NCBI RefSeq assembly: GCF_030272615.1
Contig: NC_081406.1
Location: forward strand, 109,629,283 to 109,693,282
Reading direction: 5' to 3'
Source: Cryptomeria japonica
Lineage: Eukaryota; Streptophyta; Pinopsida; Cupressales; Cupressaceae
DNA length: 64,000 nucleotides
Both the position numbers and the translations under genes were made by a program. This document shows positions 11,714-23,700 of this stretch, piece after piece. Each line of letters starts with the position of its first letter. The stretch's first letter is position 1. The notes under the pieces were generated by a model. It had not been told where the DNA came from and searched no databases. It was given only the letters and a program-made list of their open reading frames with translations.

Positions 11714-13147
11714 TTTGATGAAGATGCAAATGAGGACATTGTCTTTGTTGCCATTAAGGAAGAGATGTTAGATCAGAAAGCTCTAGTCTCTCACATGGAT
11801 AGCTTTGAGGACTGGATTATAGATAGTGGTTGTTCACACCACATGACTGGTGACCGAAGTAAGTTTCTCAATTTGAATAAATTTGATGGAGGTGTTGTGA
11901 GATTTGGGAATGACTCACCCTGCATGGTAAAGGGAAAGGGAACCATCTCTCTTAATAGTAAGAGCAATGCAAATGATGTCTACTAGGTTGAAGGATTGAA
12001 ACACAATCTTTTGAGTGTTTCTCAACTCAATGACAAAGGTTATCCACTGGAATTCAAGAATGAGATGTGCAAAATCTATGGAAGTAAAGGTGAACTGATC
12101 ACAACTGGCAAACAGACAAGGTAACTTATTTAGCTTGAATTTTAAAGTCAATAGCTTCTTAATTGCAAAAGTAGATGATAGTTGGCTTTGGCATCAAAGA
12201 TTTTGTCATATAAACTTTGATAACATTGTAAGAGTCAGTAAGTCCAAATCGGTAAGAGGTTTGCCATAGTCAGACAAACTGGTTAATGCTTTGTGCAAGG
12301 AATGTCAGTTAGGAAAGATGACATCCTCAACTTTCAAATGAAAATCTTTCTAAGTCAAGCATTTGCTAGATTTGGTTCATACCGACCTCTGTGGACCAAT
12401 AAGGACTAGGAGTATTCAAGGCGATCAATATTTTATGATCTTTACTGATGATTGCTCAAGAATGACATGGGTCACATTCTTGAAGGACAAAACATAAGCC
12501 TCTAAAAAGTTTAAGGAATTCAAAGCCTTAGTTGAAAAAGAAAGTGGAAGAAAGCTTAAGTGCTTAAGATCTAATCAAGGAGGTGAATTTACTTCAGAGG
12601 AATTCACTAGATACTGTGAAGACAATGGAATTAAGAGGCAACTTTCTATACCTAAGACACTACAGTAGAATGGTATTGTGGAGAGAAACAATCGGTTAGT
12701 AGTTGAAGCTACAAGGACTATACTAATTCAAGGAGGTGTAGCAAAGACATTCTGGAGAGAAGTTGTTAGCACAACTGTTTACATAATGAACCATATATTG
12801 GTTAAAAGAGGTAAGGATAAAACCCCTTATGAATATTGATATGGTAGATCGCTTAATGCTAGTTACTTTAAGATTTTTGGTAGTAGATGTTTTATCAAAA
12901 AAGGTGATTATGTTGGTAAGTTTTATGCTAAGAGTGATGAAGGAATATTTCTTGGTTACTCCACCAAGAGCAAAGCCTACAAGTGTTACAACAACTGGAC
13001 AAAGAAAATAATTGAAAGTGCTGATGTCCAAGTGGATGAGTTTCCTGAAGTTTTAGGAGAAACCAGAAAGAAGGAGGAAGATGAACCTTACATTCTAATT
13101 TTGGAACCAGAACCGGTGAAGCCAGAAGTTGGTGAACTGAGTACTGC
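11714..13147 (+). pseudogene. A protease and integrase part of pol, cut by B
   Basis: The protease motif WIIDSGCSHHMTGD keeps the catalytic DSG. It is followed by the GAG-pre-integrase region (VEGLKHNLLSVSQL) and an integrase core (HTDLCGP, then NGIVERN) with several in-frame stops, including a TAG where relatives have Gln just before NGIVE. After the core is the usual copia segment with EGIFLGYSTKSKAYKC. Reading stops at 13147, where B has inserted between the integrase C terminus and RT. It resumes at 31464. Confidence 0.82.
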
Positions 13148-14603
13148 TGTAGACATATAAAAATTACCATATTCCTAAATGAATATTTTATGTTCATTTC
13201 TCTATTTAATTAAATCCAATTTAATTAAATTACCTGCATTCCTCTATTAAATTAAATAAATTACTCAATTTATTTAAACTAAATTCACTAGACTTCTTTA
13301 TACCATTTAATGAATAAATCATTTTATTCAATTAAATCCCCCCTATCCACTTTTAATTAAATTCAATTAAATAGTTATCCTAAATTGAATAAATCTAATT
13401 TATTTAATTTCCCCAAATTGCAACCAAATTGAATTAAATTAACTTTATTTCAATTAAATCCTATTATCCCTCCATCCACTTGCATTTTTCTACATCTCCC
13501 ACTTGCCTTCCTAAACCCCTTCCTAATTTCTTCTAGACCCTTCTAATCACTTCTAATTAGCCTAACCCATCTTCTAAACGTTGTCACATCCCTAAGCAAG
13601 GGGAGTTCACTTCTCAAAACCTTAAAGTCTTTGATAACCATTAAAGGCTTCAAGTCTTCAACCACTTAATATCCCCAAAGTCTCCCAAACCATTAATGGT
13701 TAATTCAACCCTCTTACATGGTTAGAGACTTTTTGCCTAACTTAACCTTCATCCAACCCAAGGGTCTCATCAAGCCTTTAATGCTTTGACCATGATTATC
13801 TTTTAATCATTTGCACAAGAGTTTATCCTTGGATTAACTCTTAATCCAATGGGTAAGCCTAACTTAAGCTTAACCCTTATCTCTAGATAACCATGAGGTC
13901 TTCTCAGGCATTTAATGCCTCCAACCCCTTCTCTCAACCCAACCCTATGTTGACATTTGTCACCATTTTATTGGTGCAAATTGCAAACATGGATTCCCAA
14001 CTTTCAAACTCAACGCTTGATTAACTCTTTCAATCCTGGCCATCCATTGCCCTATTTTTGCTATAAATAGAGCTCTCATTCCTTCATTTTGGGAGATGAA
14101 TCCAAGTTTGTAGTATCATACTTATACTCAAATACATTCAAGCTTTCATACCATTTTATGCTCATCATTTTAGCCTCTTTTTTAGATAGAAATTAGTCTA
14201 AATATGCATGTTTAGAATACTTTCTATTATCATTAGCTTAAATCATTGAACTAATATAGTATGCTAGGATAGTTTTTTTACTAACCTTGTCATCTTATAG
14301 TTAGTTTATTGCATTTCTAGAATCATGCATAGTTTAGGATGCATCTCATATTAAAACCAACAAAAGCATCCCTCATTCTTGCATTTGCCATCCCTAAACC
14401 ATTTTGCTCAGTGATCTGAGAGCAAAAACATTGGTTTGAGGGACCGTGTAAGATAGAGAACCATGGGACCAACCTTGGGAAGCTGAGTGATACTTCATTA
14501 CTCCATAGCTTGCACCAAGAAGTCCTATGGGTGTGTGAGCAAGGCTCCATAGAGCTCCATTTTTCACATATTGAGTTCTATCGACCCGCTTTTCCCGCAT
14601 ACA
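13148..14603 (+). repeat. B 5' LTR, 1456 bp
   Basis: Starts TGTAGACATA and ends CCCGCATACA. The first 330 bp are rich in AATTAAAT-like runs. A TATA box, CTATAAATAG, lies at 14061-14070, and transcription probably starts a few tens of bases after it, which would give an LTR-derived leader of roughly 500 bases. By hand alignment about 98% of bases match the 3' LTR. Minus-strand frames around 14323-14642 recur in the other LTR and are not genes. Confidence 0.93.
14061..14070 (+). promoter_or_regulatory. TATA box of the B 5' LTR
   Basis: CTATAAATAG followed by AGCTCTCATTCCTTCATTTTG. The same block is at 30916-30925 in the 3' LTR. It is the only strong TATA match in the LTR, about 910 bp from its start. 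Confidence 0.7.
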
Positions 14604-14607
14604 TTTT

Positions 14608-14625
14608 TGGCGCCCACCGTGGGGC
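14608..14625 (+). other. Primer binding site of B
   Basis: TGGCGCCCACCGTGGGGC, four bases after the LTR end. Begins with TGG, as the complement of a tRNA CCA end should, and resembles the lysine-tRNA type of site common in plant Ty3/gypsy elements. The tRNA assignment is tentative. Confidence 0.75.
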
Positions 14626-14692
14626 TGGACCCCATATATCAAATCGGTTTTTGAATTTAACCACTTTTGGATGTCTGCGGGAAAAATGAATT

Positions 14693-14975
14693 AGCGTGTT
14701 AAGTTAACTGTTTAGCGCATCCAGTTAATAGCCTAGCGCATCTAGTTCACTGTTTAGCGCGTGGAGTCCATCATCTAGCGCGTGAATTCCATATATTAGT
14801 GCATGACCTCCACTAATCTTTTCCTATAGGTCTCGGCGCAGGAGAAAAATAGAACAACGCTTTTGACGCCCAGAGTAGCGCATCTAGAAAACAGTGTAGC
14901 GCGTTGAAACCTTATTTTAGCGCATCAAGGTTATATTGTAGCGCGTACAGTTTGTTTTGTAGCGCATCGTAGACA
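14693..14975 (+). repeat. TAGCGC motif array 1 in the B leader
   Basis: Nine exact TAGCGC copies plus variants (TAGCGT, TAGTGC), usually extended to TTTAGCGC(A/G)T and spaced about 20-30 bp, with unrelated sequence between. It starts about 70 bp after the primer site. The variants are what CG decay gives (CG to TG). Confidence 0.85.
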
Positions 14976-16402
14976 GAAAATAATTTGTAACCGAAAGTTA
15001 AAAATTAGACTTGTGGAAGTCCACCAAATCATCTAACGTTTTTCCTCTAGTTTTCTTGCAGGATTCTAACAAATTTGTTGCAGAAAGGAGCTTAATCTTA
15101 GAATATTTAGATGGTTAATATTTTCACTAACTTAGTTGAGTTAGTTTAAATTTTTAAACATCTTTTATTCTTAAAATTGAACTCACTTATTTCTTTTGGG
15201 CTATAAAAAGAACCACTATCAGAAATTTTCTTGCAAAAGTAGATATAAAAAGAACCTCACCATCCTTTGGTGTATAAAAGGATTCATTTTCAAATTTTGC
15301 AAAGGAAATAACCTCACTTACGAAGTTTTATTACACTCAAAAGAGGGAAGTTATTCCCCTTTTCCGATTTTCTTTTGCTGACCATATCAAAAATTTTGCT
15401 TTGTTGACCAAGATTCCTTCACTAGATTAAATAATCATTGCTTTGAGGAAATTAAAACAAACACCATGCTTTTTTTGGAGCAACATCTCCAAGTAGAGAT
15501 TAGCAAATCACTGAATTGAAGGCTTAAAAAGAACTTTGATTGCCTTGTCTCGAAAGTGGAAGGTATATGCTCTCCCCTTAACTGGGTGATCAAAAAGCCA
15601 CACCACTCTTAAGCTTTCTGTATTTCAAGCATAAAACCTTTAGCAGGCCTGCCTTCCTGAGGAGTTGAAATCAACTCTTAAAGCCGTTTATGGCCAGTGT
15701 GAAGGGAACGACCTAAGTGGGGAACGACTTTGACGCCAAGAATTCCAACCCACTGTAATCAAACATGGAAAGTGACGAAAGTCCTTTTCAATAGTTGCAC
15801 GCAGTGATTAACCTTCCCCTAGTATCCTCAGGATACGTAAAGCCTTTGTTCTAAAGGTTGGTAAACCTCCTGAGGGAGTTTATCACTGACGGCTGAATGA
15901 GAAGCCTGATTATGAACCATAGAAATAGAAGCTTTGAACCGAGTCAGTAACCAAACATTTATAACATCATAGTGCAAGGGTGGGGAAGAATCCGCCCCCA
16001 AGATTACTCACCATATATCTCCCAAGATAACTACTCAACTGTGAAGCGATTCACTTTGAGTTAATTTCTAGAAAAAGACAAAAAAATGGGTGCCCTCTAG
16101 GGGGTGACACAACTGTTTAAGCTGACGGAGTATTGAGACTAGTGGGCTATGATGTTATTTATGACCTTTGAATAAAGAGTCTTTCTGAAGTGTATTATTC
16201 ATATCCAAACCTGTTAAAACATTGGGGATTTGAACACATCCTCGTAGAACATACACGTTTTGTTAGATTAGGCAAAATGGTTATACTTTTTGTGCCGTGC
16301 TTGCATTTACTACTTCAGAAAATCATCCATCAAACTTGAAAAATTCACAACAAAAATTCAAAATTTACAAAAAAACCAACCAAAAGAAAAATCATGGCAG
16401 TT
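14976..16402 (+). other. B leader without a recognisable gene
   Basis: About 1.4 kb of leader between two motif arrays. No reading frame shows a known domain. The stretch 15550-16150 is richer in GC and carries repeated short phrases (for example TCCTGAGGAGTTG and TCCTGAGGGAGTT); it may be structured RNA or a decayed ORF. I cannot say which. Confidence 0.4.
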
Positions 16403-16790
16403 TAGCACATAAGACCAACTTCTTAGCGCATAAGGTATTTTTGTTAGCGCATCCAACCATCAAGTTAGCGCGTCGGTTCCAAACAGTAGCTTTTTATCCT
16501 AAATCAAACCAGTGTTGAAAAATTTAGCACATCAGAGAAACAATCTAGCGCGTGGAAGGATCAGCTTAGCGCGTGAAAACCAAACATTAGTGCATCAGGT
16601 TCAAAAGTTAGCGTGTTACAGGCCTAGGCTAGCGCATGGCTTTTTCAAAATAGATAGAAAACAATTTTTGAACAGTCACAACTTTAGCGCGTGTCTGGGG
16701 GCAGCCTAGCCCGTATGGTCATTATTATAGCATGTGGAGTAATTTTGGTAGCGCATGTAGTCTTTGTTTTAGCACGTGATCAAAAACATA
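16403..16790 (+). repeat. TAGCGC motif array 2 in the B leader
   Basis: Eight exact TAGCGC copies and about seven variants (TAGCAC, TAGTGC, TAGCGT, TAGCCC). One frame through it (16297-16709) reads repeatedly as Leu-Ala-His or Leu-Ala-Arg because TTAGCGCAT and TTAGCGCGT encode these. I treat this as a repeat, not a gene. Confidence 0.85.
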
Positions 16791-17244
16791 TAAACAGAGG
16801 GCAAAACAGTGAGAAATTTTAAAAATTTTGAAAACATTTTTAGAAGCCTTTTCCATCAACATCATTATTCATCAAAGCAGAGTGACAAAAACAAACTGTT
16901 AAAAACTATTTCTTGAGCTAAATTTGTGTCAAAACAAACGTTGTAAAAATCTTAAACTGATCGCACGATAAAACATGTCTATCTTATCATAATCTGGAAA
17001 CCTCATCATCAATATCAACAGAATCCTTTACCATCTTACGGATTTCATCTCAAAAATACTTGTTTAAAAATTTCAAGTTGTCAAATCAAGTCTCCATATC
17101 GGGAGGCTTTCATTCATATCATTTGACACGCTTTGTCGTGAAGGAGCATCTAAACCTTCACTTTGATAGAGTAAGATTTGAAATTTTCCAAACAAGATCA
17201 ACTGAATCCAAACAAATCAAAGGAAACCATTTGATCACTCATGC

Positions 17245-17631
17245 ATGACTAATCCCCATATTCTGAGAAGAAAGAACCTTTATCGTAACATCATGTTGAA
17301 GAAACAACAACCTAGTTTTTCCAAGTTCATCAAGAGAAACAAGTTTTTATACATCAATCGTCAACTCTTCAAATCTCATCGGGTATTCCTTCATCACATC
17401 AAATGTTATATCCAAAACAAATCCAATGAATTTGACAAAGAACCCTTAAAAACAAGAGCCTACTGTCAAAAGTCTGCTTTTAATCAAATCATAAACTGCG
17501 GAGGAAAAATCAATCCAGCATTCTTGCCTGACGAGTGTATCACTTATAACACATCTCGACCAGAACCACTCACCTCTGAGCAACATATCAACGAGGCTTT
17601 TGTCCCCTTCATCACTGAAAGTTTCTACTAA
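17245..17631 (+). CDS. Small basic ORF directly upstream of B gag
   Basis: An ATG at 17245 opens 128 codons ending in TAA at 17629-17631, one base before the gag ATG at 17633. The first half is rich in Lys, Arg, Phe and His (LRRKNLYRNIMLKKQQ), and no known domain is recognised. Some Tat/Ogre-type elements carry an extra ORF ahead of gag, so this could be such an ORF, or an accidental open stretch in the leader. It has no in-frame stop, unlike the gag-pol frame next to it, which is mildly in favour of coding. It could affect gag translation by reinitiation. Confidence 0.4.
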   Translation: MTNPHILRRKNLYRNIMLKKQQPSFSKFIKRNKFLYINRQLFKSHRVFLHHIKCYIQNKSNEFDKEPLKTRAYCQKSAFNQIINCGGKINPAFLPDECITYNTSRPEPLTSEQHINEAFVPFITESFY

Positions 17632-17632
17632 A

Positions 17633-19300
17633 ATGCCTGTTACTCGCTCTCAAAGAAACCAACAAAGCGAGACACATGCAGAGTCTAGTATGAATCAAAG
17701 ATTGTCAAATCCTTTTGAAGTTCCACACTTAGAAGAAACTGAAATTTCTGAAGTGCTTCTTCAGGAATGTCAGGAAAACCCCTCATTCCAAAAACTTGTC
17801 GAAAGGCTCATGGAAAATGATAAAGAAAAGTATCTGCTCATGCTCACAAGTAAAGGCATTAAAATTCCCAAAGATTTAGACACAAACATCTTTAAAACCA
17901 GATCTCGACAATATGTGTATCAAGAACAACAAAGAGAAGAAGAAACTCACATACCTGAGCAACATATTCCAGAACAACGTATACCAAAAATGCGTATACC
18001 TGAGCTAGAAACTCCAGAGCAAAATATACCATTTAACACACCTTTTCAGCTGAGAAATAATAAAAGGGAAGAAATTTTCCCTCGACAAGATAATGCGCCT
18101 TTGGTTGCTCTTACTCAACAAATGCAAATGTTACAAAGGCAAATACAGGATATGCAACAAGGGACAACAGTGCGGTACTCTTTAAACAAAATCTGTCCCT
18201 ATCCATTTGACAGAAGATTGAACATGGTGCCTTTTCCTCCAAACTCAGATGTTCCCAAATTTGATAAATATGATGGGAAAAGTGATCCTCGAGATCATGT
18301 TCAATAATTTTGCACAATGAGTCTTGAATTTGCTCATGATGACACCTATTTGATGAGGTTATTCCCAAGAAGCCTGGGAGGGCAAACAATGGAATGTTTA
18401 TCGAAAATTACACCACCTGTCAGATCATTTGATGAATTGGTTAACATATTCATAACCCAATATTCCTATAACATCCAACACGCCATAACCATGCTAGATG
18501 TTTGTAACACCAAACAAAAGAACAATGAAACATTCATGATATTCCTTCAACGTTGGCGGCATATGGTATCACGATATCCTCGAGACATTCCTGAAAAGGA
18601 GAAAATGGAAATCTTCATCGATAACTTGAATGGTGAAATGAGTTACAGGCTAAAAATTCAATGCATACCATCTTTCACTAAATTAATTGAAAATGGCATT
18701 CAAGTAGAGGAAGCATGTGTCAAAAAGGGAACACTCAAATTCTACAAGGAAGGAACAAACTCATCAAACTACAATAACCAGAACAACACCAACCTCGACA
18801 AATCTTGATTTTGGACTTGAAACAAAAACGAAGGCAACAATGAATCATATGATCCCAAATCTAAGCAACCAGTGCTTGCATTATCTAGAAATCCTCAAAA
18901 TACGAAAAATCCTAAAAATGCTAATCCAAATGCTAACACATGCACCAAACACCGATCAAGGACAACTCAACACAAACAACACCAACGATACTCAAGGCAA
19001 AAACATGAATCCAGGACCTAACAAAAATTCACGCAACAACACGAACAATTTTCAAAAGCCTATCTTCACACCACTGGGGCAATCACTAGAATCAACATTC
19101 AGAGAACTTTTGGCAAAAAGATTCTTTCTTTACCTCCAATCAGCAACTATGAACCCCAAATCAAACCACCTTGGTGGAATGATTCACACTATTGTGATTT
19201 CCATCGGAACAAGGGTCATCGAACGAATGATTGCATGAGATTGAAACACATGGTGCAGGATATGATTGATCGAGGTGACTTAACGGTGGATGGTCTCAAA
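17633..19300 (+). pseudogene. B gag with zinc-binding tail
   Basis: Start set at the ATG at 17633 (MPVTRSQRNQQ), one base after the upstream ORF stop. Residues about 105-140 hold an IPEQ-like repeat. The capsid part has the Tat-type signature PKFDKYDGKSDPRDHVQ, then LFPRSLGGQ and FDELVNIFI. A TAA at 18305-18307 interrupts it, TGA at 18806 follows, and a shifted stretch to about 19100 is compensated further on. The nucleocapsid-type motif YCDFHRNKGHRTNDC is near 19190-19235 (Cys, His, His, Cys). Gag assembles the cytoplasmic particle and binds element RNA. All parts from 17633 to 23560 share one frame apart from the compensated stretch, so the parent probably made a single gag-pol polyprotein. 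Confidence 0.88.
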
Positions 19301-20248
19301 ATAAATGGTGATCACGAAGCCTTTAAAAATCCTCTCCCAAATTACACCAAGGATGGAGCTTCAACCTCAGATGATACACGCAGAGCTTGTATCAACCATA
19401 TCTACAACAACACCATAAATCACATATCAGCTGAAGATCATCAAGTAAATGTCATCACCATCCGAGATCGGCGTGATCATGAATCTGTCAATGTAACAAC
19501 CCTAACTCAGAAATATGTCTTGAAAGGACATACTGCACCTACAACTACTACACCAAAAATCCAATATGACTTGGTTAGCCAACTACGCAAAACTCTAGCA
19601 CATATATCTATACTAGAATTGTTGAAACTATCACCAAAGCACAAAGACATATTGGAACAAGCGCTATTGGAAACTAATGTACCTCAAAATCTAGATACAG
19701 ATAGATTTCAAGCCATGGTCGCCCATATGACAGGACCTCATAACCTCACCTTCTCAGAGCATGACAATACTTCCTTAAGCCATCCACATAATACTCCTCT
19801 CCATATCGAAGTCATTGTTTATAAACACCAAGTAAAAAGAGTCTTAATAGATGGAGGAGTCAGACTTAATATATGTACTTTAAAGCTTATCCATGCATTA
19901 GGCTTCTGAGAAGAGTTTATTGATCCCTGCAAGAAGATTACCATAAAGGCATATGATGATAAGGAAAGGTCCTCTAAAGGAACTATGATATTACCCATTC
20001 AAGTAGGACCAGTGCAAAAGGATACTATATGTCAGGTCTTAGACATAGATCTCACCTACAATATTTTGTTAGGGCGACCCTGGATACATGAAATGCAAGC
20101 GGTACCTTCTACATATCACCAATGTGTCAAATTTCCTTATGATGGACATGAAATCTCCATATCTGCTGATCACAATCCATTTCAACATTGCAACGCAATG
20201 GGGGCAGCCCAAGACAGTTTGGTTCCTCATAATAGAGAAAAGCAGTGA
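19301..20248 (+). pseudogene. B aspartic protease region
   Basis: In frame with gag. The active-site segment reads RVLIDGGVRLNICTL at about 19838-19882. The motif is D-G-G, not D-S/T-G, which I believe occurs in Tat-lineage relatives. It is followed by a TGA at 19907-19909, then KITIKAYDDKERSSKGT, and the conserved block YNILLGRPWIHEMQAVPST near 20060-20110. The flap and C-terminal psi-loop (ILLGRPW) are recognisable. The enzyme would cut the gag-pol polyprotein in the particle. Ends at TGA 20246-20248. Confidence 0.8.
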
Positions 20249-21960
20249 TCTTCAACATTAGATCGACAAACAGCAAAGCCCAACTCCTTATCTAGAGATT
20301 TCAAATAGAAAGTGCAAATCAAAGACCAAGGCATGGGAGAATACTCTTTGGAGCCTTTATGTTTGGCCAAATTACCAACATCACCTAGATCTCATGGATT
20401 GCCTACTACATCAACACATCTGGCCACTTAGGCCATCACCAAATTTGATGGTACCTTCATCCAATTGGGCACTCTAGCACATGAATCAAAAGACAAGGAT
20501 GTTCTTAGCTAGTTATAAAAAGATGAGGAAGAAGATAATAGAGCAGCTACTCTGGACATTGTTCTACCAACACACCTGTATGGAAAAGGATACTTAATCA
20601 TGTAGCAAATGGGATATGACGGTAAAGGACCTATTGGGAAATGCAAAGAACGAGTCACTTAACCTATAGATCTTCCTTCACAGCCTAGTAGAAACAAAGC
20701 AGGATTGGGTTGTGAGCTCACTTTCCTATTGAAATGGCCGCCCAACATAACTATAAAACCTCAATGGAAAGTAAAGAAGAAGTACAAAGAAGAATCTTGG
20801 CAGGAAGCACTTTTTGAATCAGCAGAGATAATCTGCAAGGCACGAGAATGTCAAGATTAGAAGTTACATCAGGGAAAGATTCTAAGCCACAAGAAGGCCA
20901 TATCCGTAGTAGTAGCTCATATTCCAACACCAATATCTCAAGAACAAATCATGTCATCTCCGGATACCATTATTCCTTCCCGAGGAAGCATAGTCTATGA
21001 ACAAATACAAAAAATAGAAGCCGAATCTAACACAGAATCAACAAAAACTATCAAAATGGTATCCATCATCAAAGATTTGTTTTCACCATACAACATACCA
21101 GTTTACAACACTGATAGAATCTAGGATGAGGCCTCTGAGACTGATTCCAATGAATATGAATGGGGTACCTGCTCCAATGCTACTACAGATATCCCTGATG
21201 ATACTGATTCCATATCCCTTTCTCAAGAAGAACATAACACAGAAGATAGACCTCTTGAATTTGGACCACAGAATATCTATGATGCCAAGGAAAGCGAATA
21301 GAAACATTATGAACAAGTCTATGCGGAAGATAATACCATCGAAGACCTTGATGAAATCCTGGACTTCTTTAAAACCAAGAACAATCATGATGAACACTCT
21401 GTCCTAAAACTTACAGTAGCAGAACTTGATCCACCTAACGATTCCTTACTACTTGTCTTTCCTAACCTCATCGACTAGGATGAACCTAAAATCCATGATA
21501 TACCAATTTTCCCAGATGATGAATCTATTATCCATTACCTGTGTACCGTAAATCCAGAAATAGGCTCTACCAGTGAACAAAATAATGATGTCTGCTAATC
21601 AGGGAGTGCCAAGTCTCTCAATCGCAAAAATAAATCACAAGAAAGATCTGATGCTGAAAACCAAACAATGGAAGCTCTTGATCACAAAAAAGTAAAAATA
21701 AAGGACGCATCTGAGGGTGAAAACCTTTTTAAGGAACCTAACGATGGGAGACTTGACACTCTTCCTGAGCACTTTCATGAGCGATCACCCATATTGATTG
21801 AGCCCACTCAATCAATCACCATTGGTACCACAAAGGCAGTCAAAAACATACACCTTGCAGAATCTCTGACAGAGGAAGAAAGATCAACATTCATCATTTT
21901 CTTTAAAGAACAACAAATTAACTTTGCTTGGTCATATGTCGATATGCCTGGAGTGGATCC
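20249..21960 (+). pseudogene. B protease-RT linker with G-patch-like motif
   Basis: Same frame, with several stops. Near 20605-20640 it reads QMGYDGKGPIGK, a G-patch-like glycine signature; G-patch segments next to the protease are known in some retroviruses and plant elements. Further on it is acidic and Ser/Thr-rich (for example EASETDSNEYEWG at about 21126), without a recognised domain. From about 21840 it merges into the lead-in to RT (SLTEEERSTFIIFFKEQ). Confidence 0.6.
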
Positions 21961-22720
21961 ACACTTAATCATGCATCACTTGTCCATCTCTTCAGGAGTT
22001 AAACCAGTCAAGCAAAAGCTACGAAAGATGAATCCACAGGTGGCACTCATGGTCAAAACTGAACTAAAGAAACTATTAGATGTCGGATTCATCCGATCCA
22101 TTGACTATGCATAATGGATTTCCAACATCGTTCCAGTATCAAAACTAGATGGTAGTATCAGAATATGCACTGACTTCAAAGACATCAACAAAGCTTGTCC
22201 AAAAGATGACTTTCCTCTACCCACTATCGACATAATTGTAGATCTCACAGCAGGCCATGCAATGCTCTCACTAATGGATGGTTTCTTAGGCTATAATCAA
22301 ATCAAAATAGCTCCCAAAGATCAAGATAAAACTGCGTTCACCTATCCTTGGGGAACGTACTATTGGAATGTTATGCCTTTTGGCTTAAAGAATGCAGGGG
22401 CCACTTATCAAAGAGCAATGACAACAATATTCCATGACATGATGCACACATTTATGGAAGACTATGTGGATGATTTACTAGCTAAATCCTTCACCAGAGC
22501 AGAACATCTCAGCATCCTAACAAATATCTTTGATCGATTGGAGAAATTCCAAGTCAGGCTCAACCCTAAGAAGTGTGTCTTTGGGGTTACATCAGGCAAG
22601 TTACTAGGCTATATAGTCTCAGCTAAAGGTATCAAAGTAGATCCAGCAAAGGTACAAGCCATTATGGACATGCCACCACCAAAGAATATTAGTCAACTTA
22701 GATCTCTACAAGGATGACTT
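21961..22720 (+). pseudogene. B reverse transcriptase
   Basis: Shows the RT motif series in order: the VKQKLRKMNPQ lead, the palm block DGSIRICTDFKDINKACPKD near 22150, MDGFLGYNQIKIAP, MPFGLKNAGATYQRAM, the catalytic YVDDLLAKS at about 22459-22485, the KKCVFGV segment and LGYIVSAKGI. The catalytic Asp pair is intact. In-frame stops: TAA at 22112 (YA*WIS) and TGA at 22715 (LQG*LQS, where relatives have Arg; a CGA to TGA change). It copies element RNA into DNA. Confidence 0.93.
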
Positions 22721-23281
22721 CAATCAATCAGGCGAATCATTGCTCAACTAGCAGATAAAAGTCTACCATTTAACCATTTACTACACAAAAATTTACCATT
22801 CAGATGGGAGACCAAGTGTGTAGAATCTTTTTACCAAATCAAATAGTACCTGATGAATCCACCAGTTCTAGTACCACCAGTCGCAGGAAAGCCACTGATC
22901 CTATATATCTCAACAACAGATATGTCGCTGGGGGCACTATTGGCACAAGAAGATCAACAAGGAAAGGAACAGGCCATATATTATATCAGTAGGACATTGA
23001 ATGGCTATGAACTCAACTATACATTCATTGAAAAGGCTTGCCTAACAGTGGTCTTCGCATCTCAAAAGTTTTGACATTATATGCTAACACACACCATTAA
23101 GCTAGTCGCAAAAATTGATCCTCTCAAATATCTACTCAGCAAGGCAACTCTTACAGGCCAATTGGCTAAATGGGTCATGATTCTCAGTGAATTTGACATC
23201 CATTACACAGAAAGATGAGCCATCAAGGGACAAGCAATTGCAGATCAGCTGGCTGAAGCACCACTACTAGGAAAACAAACC
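22721..23281 (+). pseudogene. B first RNase H (retroelement type)
   Basis: Continues in the RT frame. Thumb/connection sequence RRIIAQLADKSLPF is followed by a PLILYISTTDMSLGALLAQE segment, AIYYISRTLNGYELNY, FIEKACLTVVFASQKF and the LSEFDIHYTER segment. This is the usual Ty3/gypsy RNase H fold following RT. The first catalytic Asp is in the TTDMS motif. Stops occur at about 22846, 23072 and 23218. Confidence 0.8.
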
Positions 23282-23700
23282 ATGGAGATTGAATTTCTAG
23301 ACAGGGACGTTCTCGCTCTTTCTACCAAACAATGGACCCTATACTTTGACGGATCCTACACACAACATGGTTCAGGTGCTAGCATTCTATTCATCACTCC
23401 TGAAGGACACACTATACCAAGATCATATAGGCTTATGTTCCCATGCACAAATAATGTGGCTGATTATGAGGCATTGGTTATAGGCATCAAGATGGCTGTC
23501 GAATGGAAAATCACAGAGTTAAAAGTCTACGGAGACTCACAACTATCAGACAAAGGATGACAAGCTACTACCCTACAAGCGAATGGTGGATGACTTCAAA
23601 TAGTATTTTGTGCACATCACCTTCGAGCAAATACCAAGTTTAAACAACAAAGCAGCCGATGCAATGGCTACTATCGCTTCATTACTATAAATTCCAGAGC
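23282..23700 (+). pseudogene. B second RNase H (archaeal type)
   Basis: After a short tether comes a second, different RNase H: WTLYFDGSYTQHGSGASIL (first Asp), NNVADYEALVIGIKMAVEW (Glu), then KVYGDSQL (Asp). After a small deletion and frame change it ends with NNKAADAMATIASLL (last Asp), in a frame that includes a TAG at about 23599. Possession of both an own-type and an archaeal-type RNase H is a recognised trait of the Tat lineage of plant Ty3/gypsy elements. Relatives have about ten more residues after GDSQL, so the break at about 23550 is a small deletion. All four acidic positions are visible. Confidence 0.85.

Noticed and set aside
14323-14642. Minus-strand frames shared by 14323-14642 and 31178-31575
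   Set aside because: Identical in both LTRs of B simply because LTRs are duplicated; no known domain and no start context.
16297-16709. Open frames reading Leu-Ala-His/Arg repeats
   Set aside because: The pattern is forced by TTAGCGC(A/G)T; spacers show no protein-like constraint, so it is treated as a DNA repeat.
14693-16790. Motif arrays with regular spacing resemble a CRISPR array
   Set aside because: The repeat is only 6-8 bp, degenerate, irregularly spaced, and in a plant retrotransposon leader with no cas genes.
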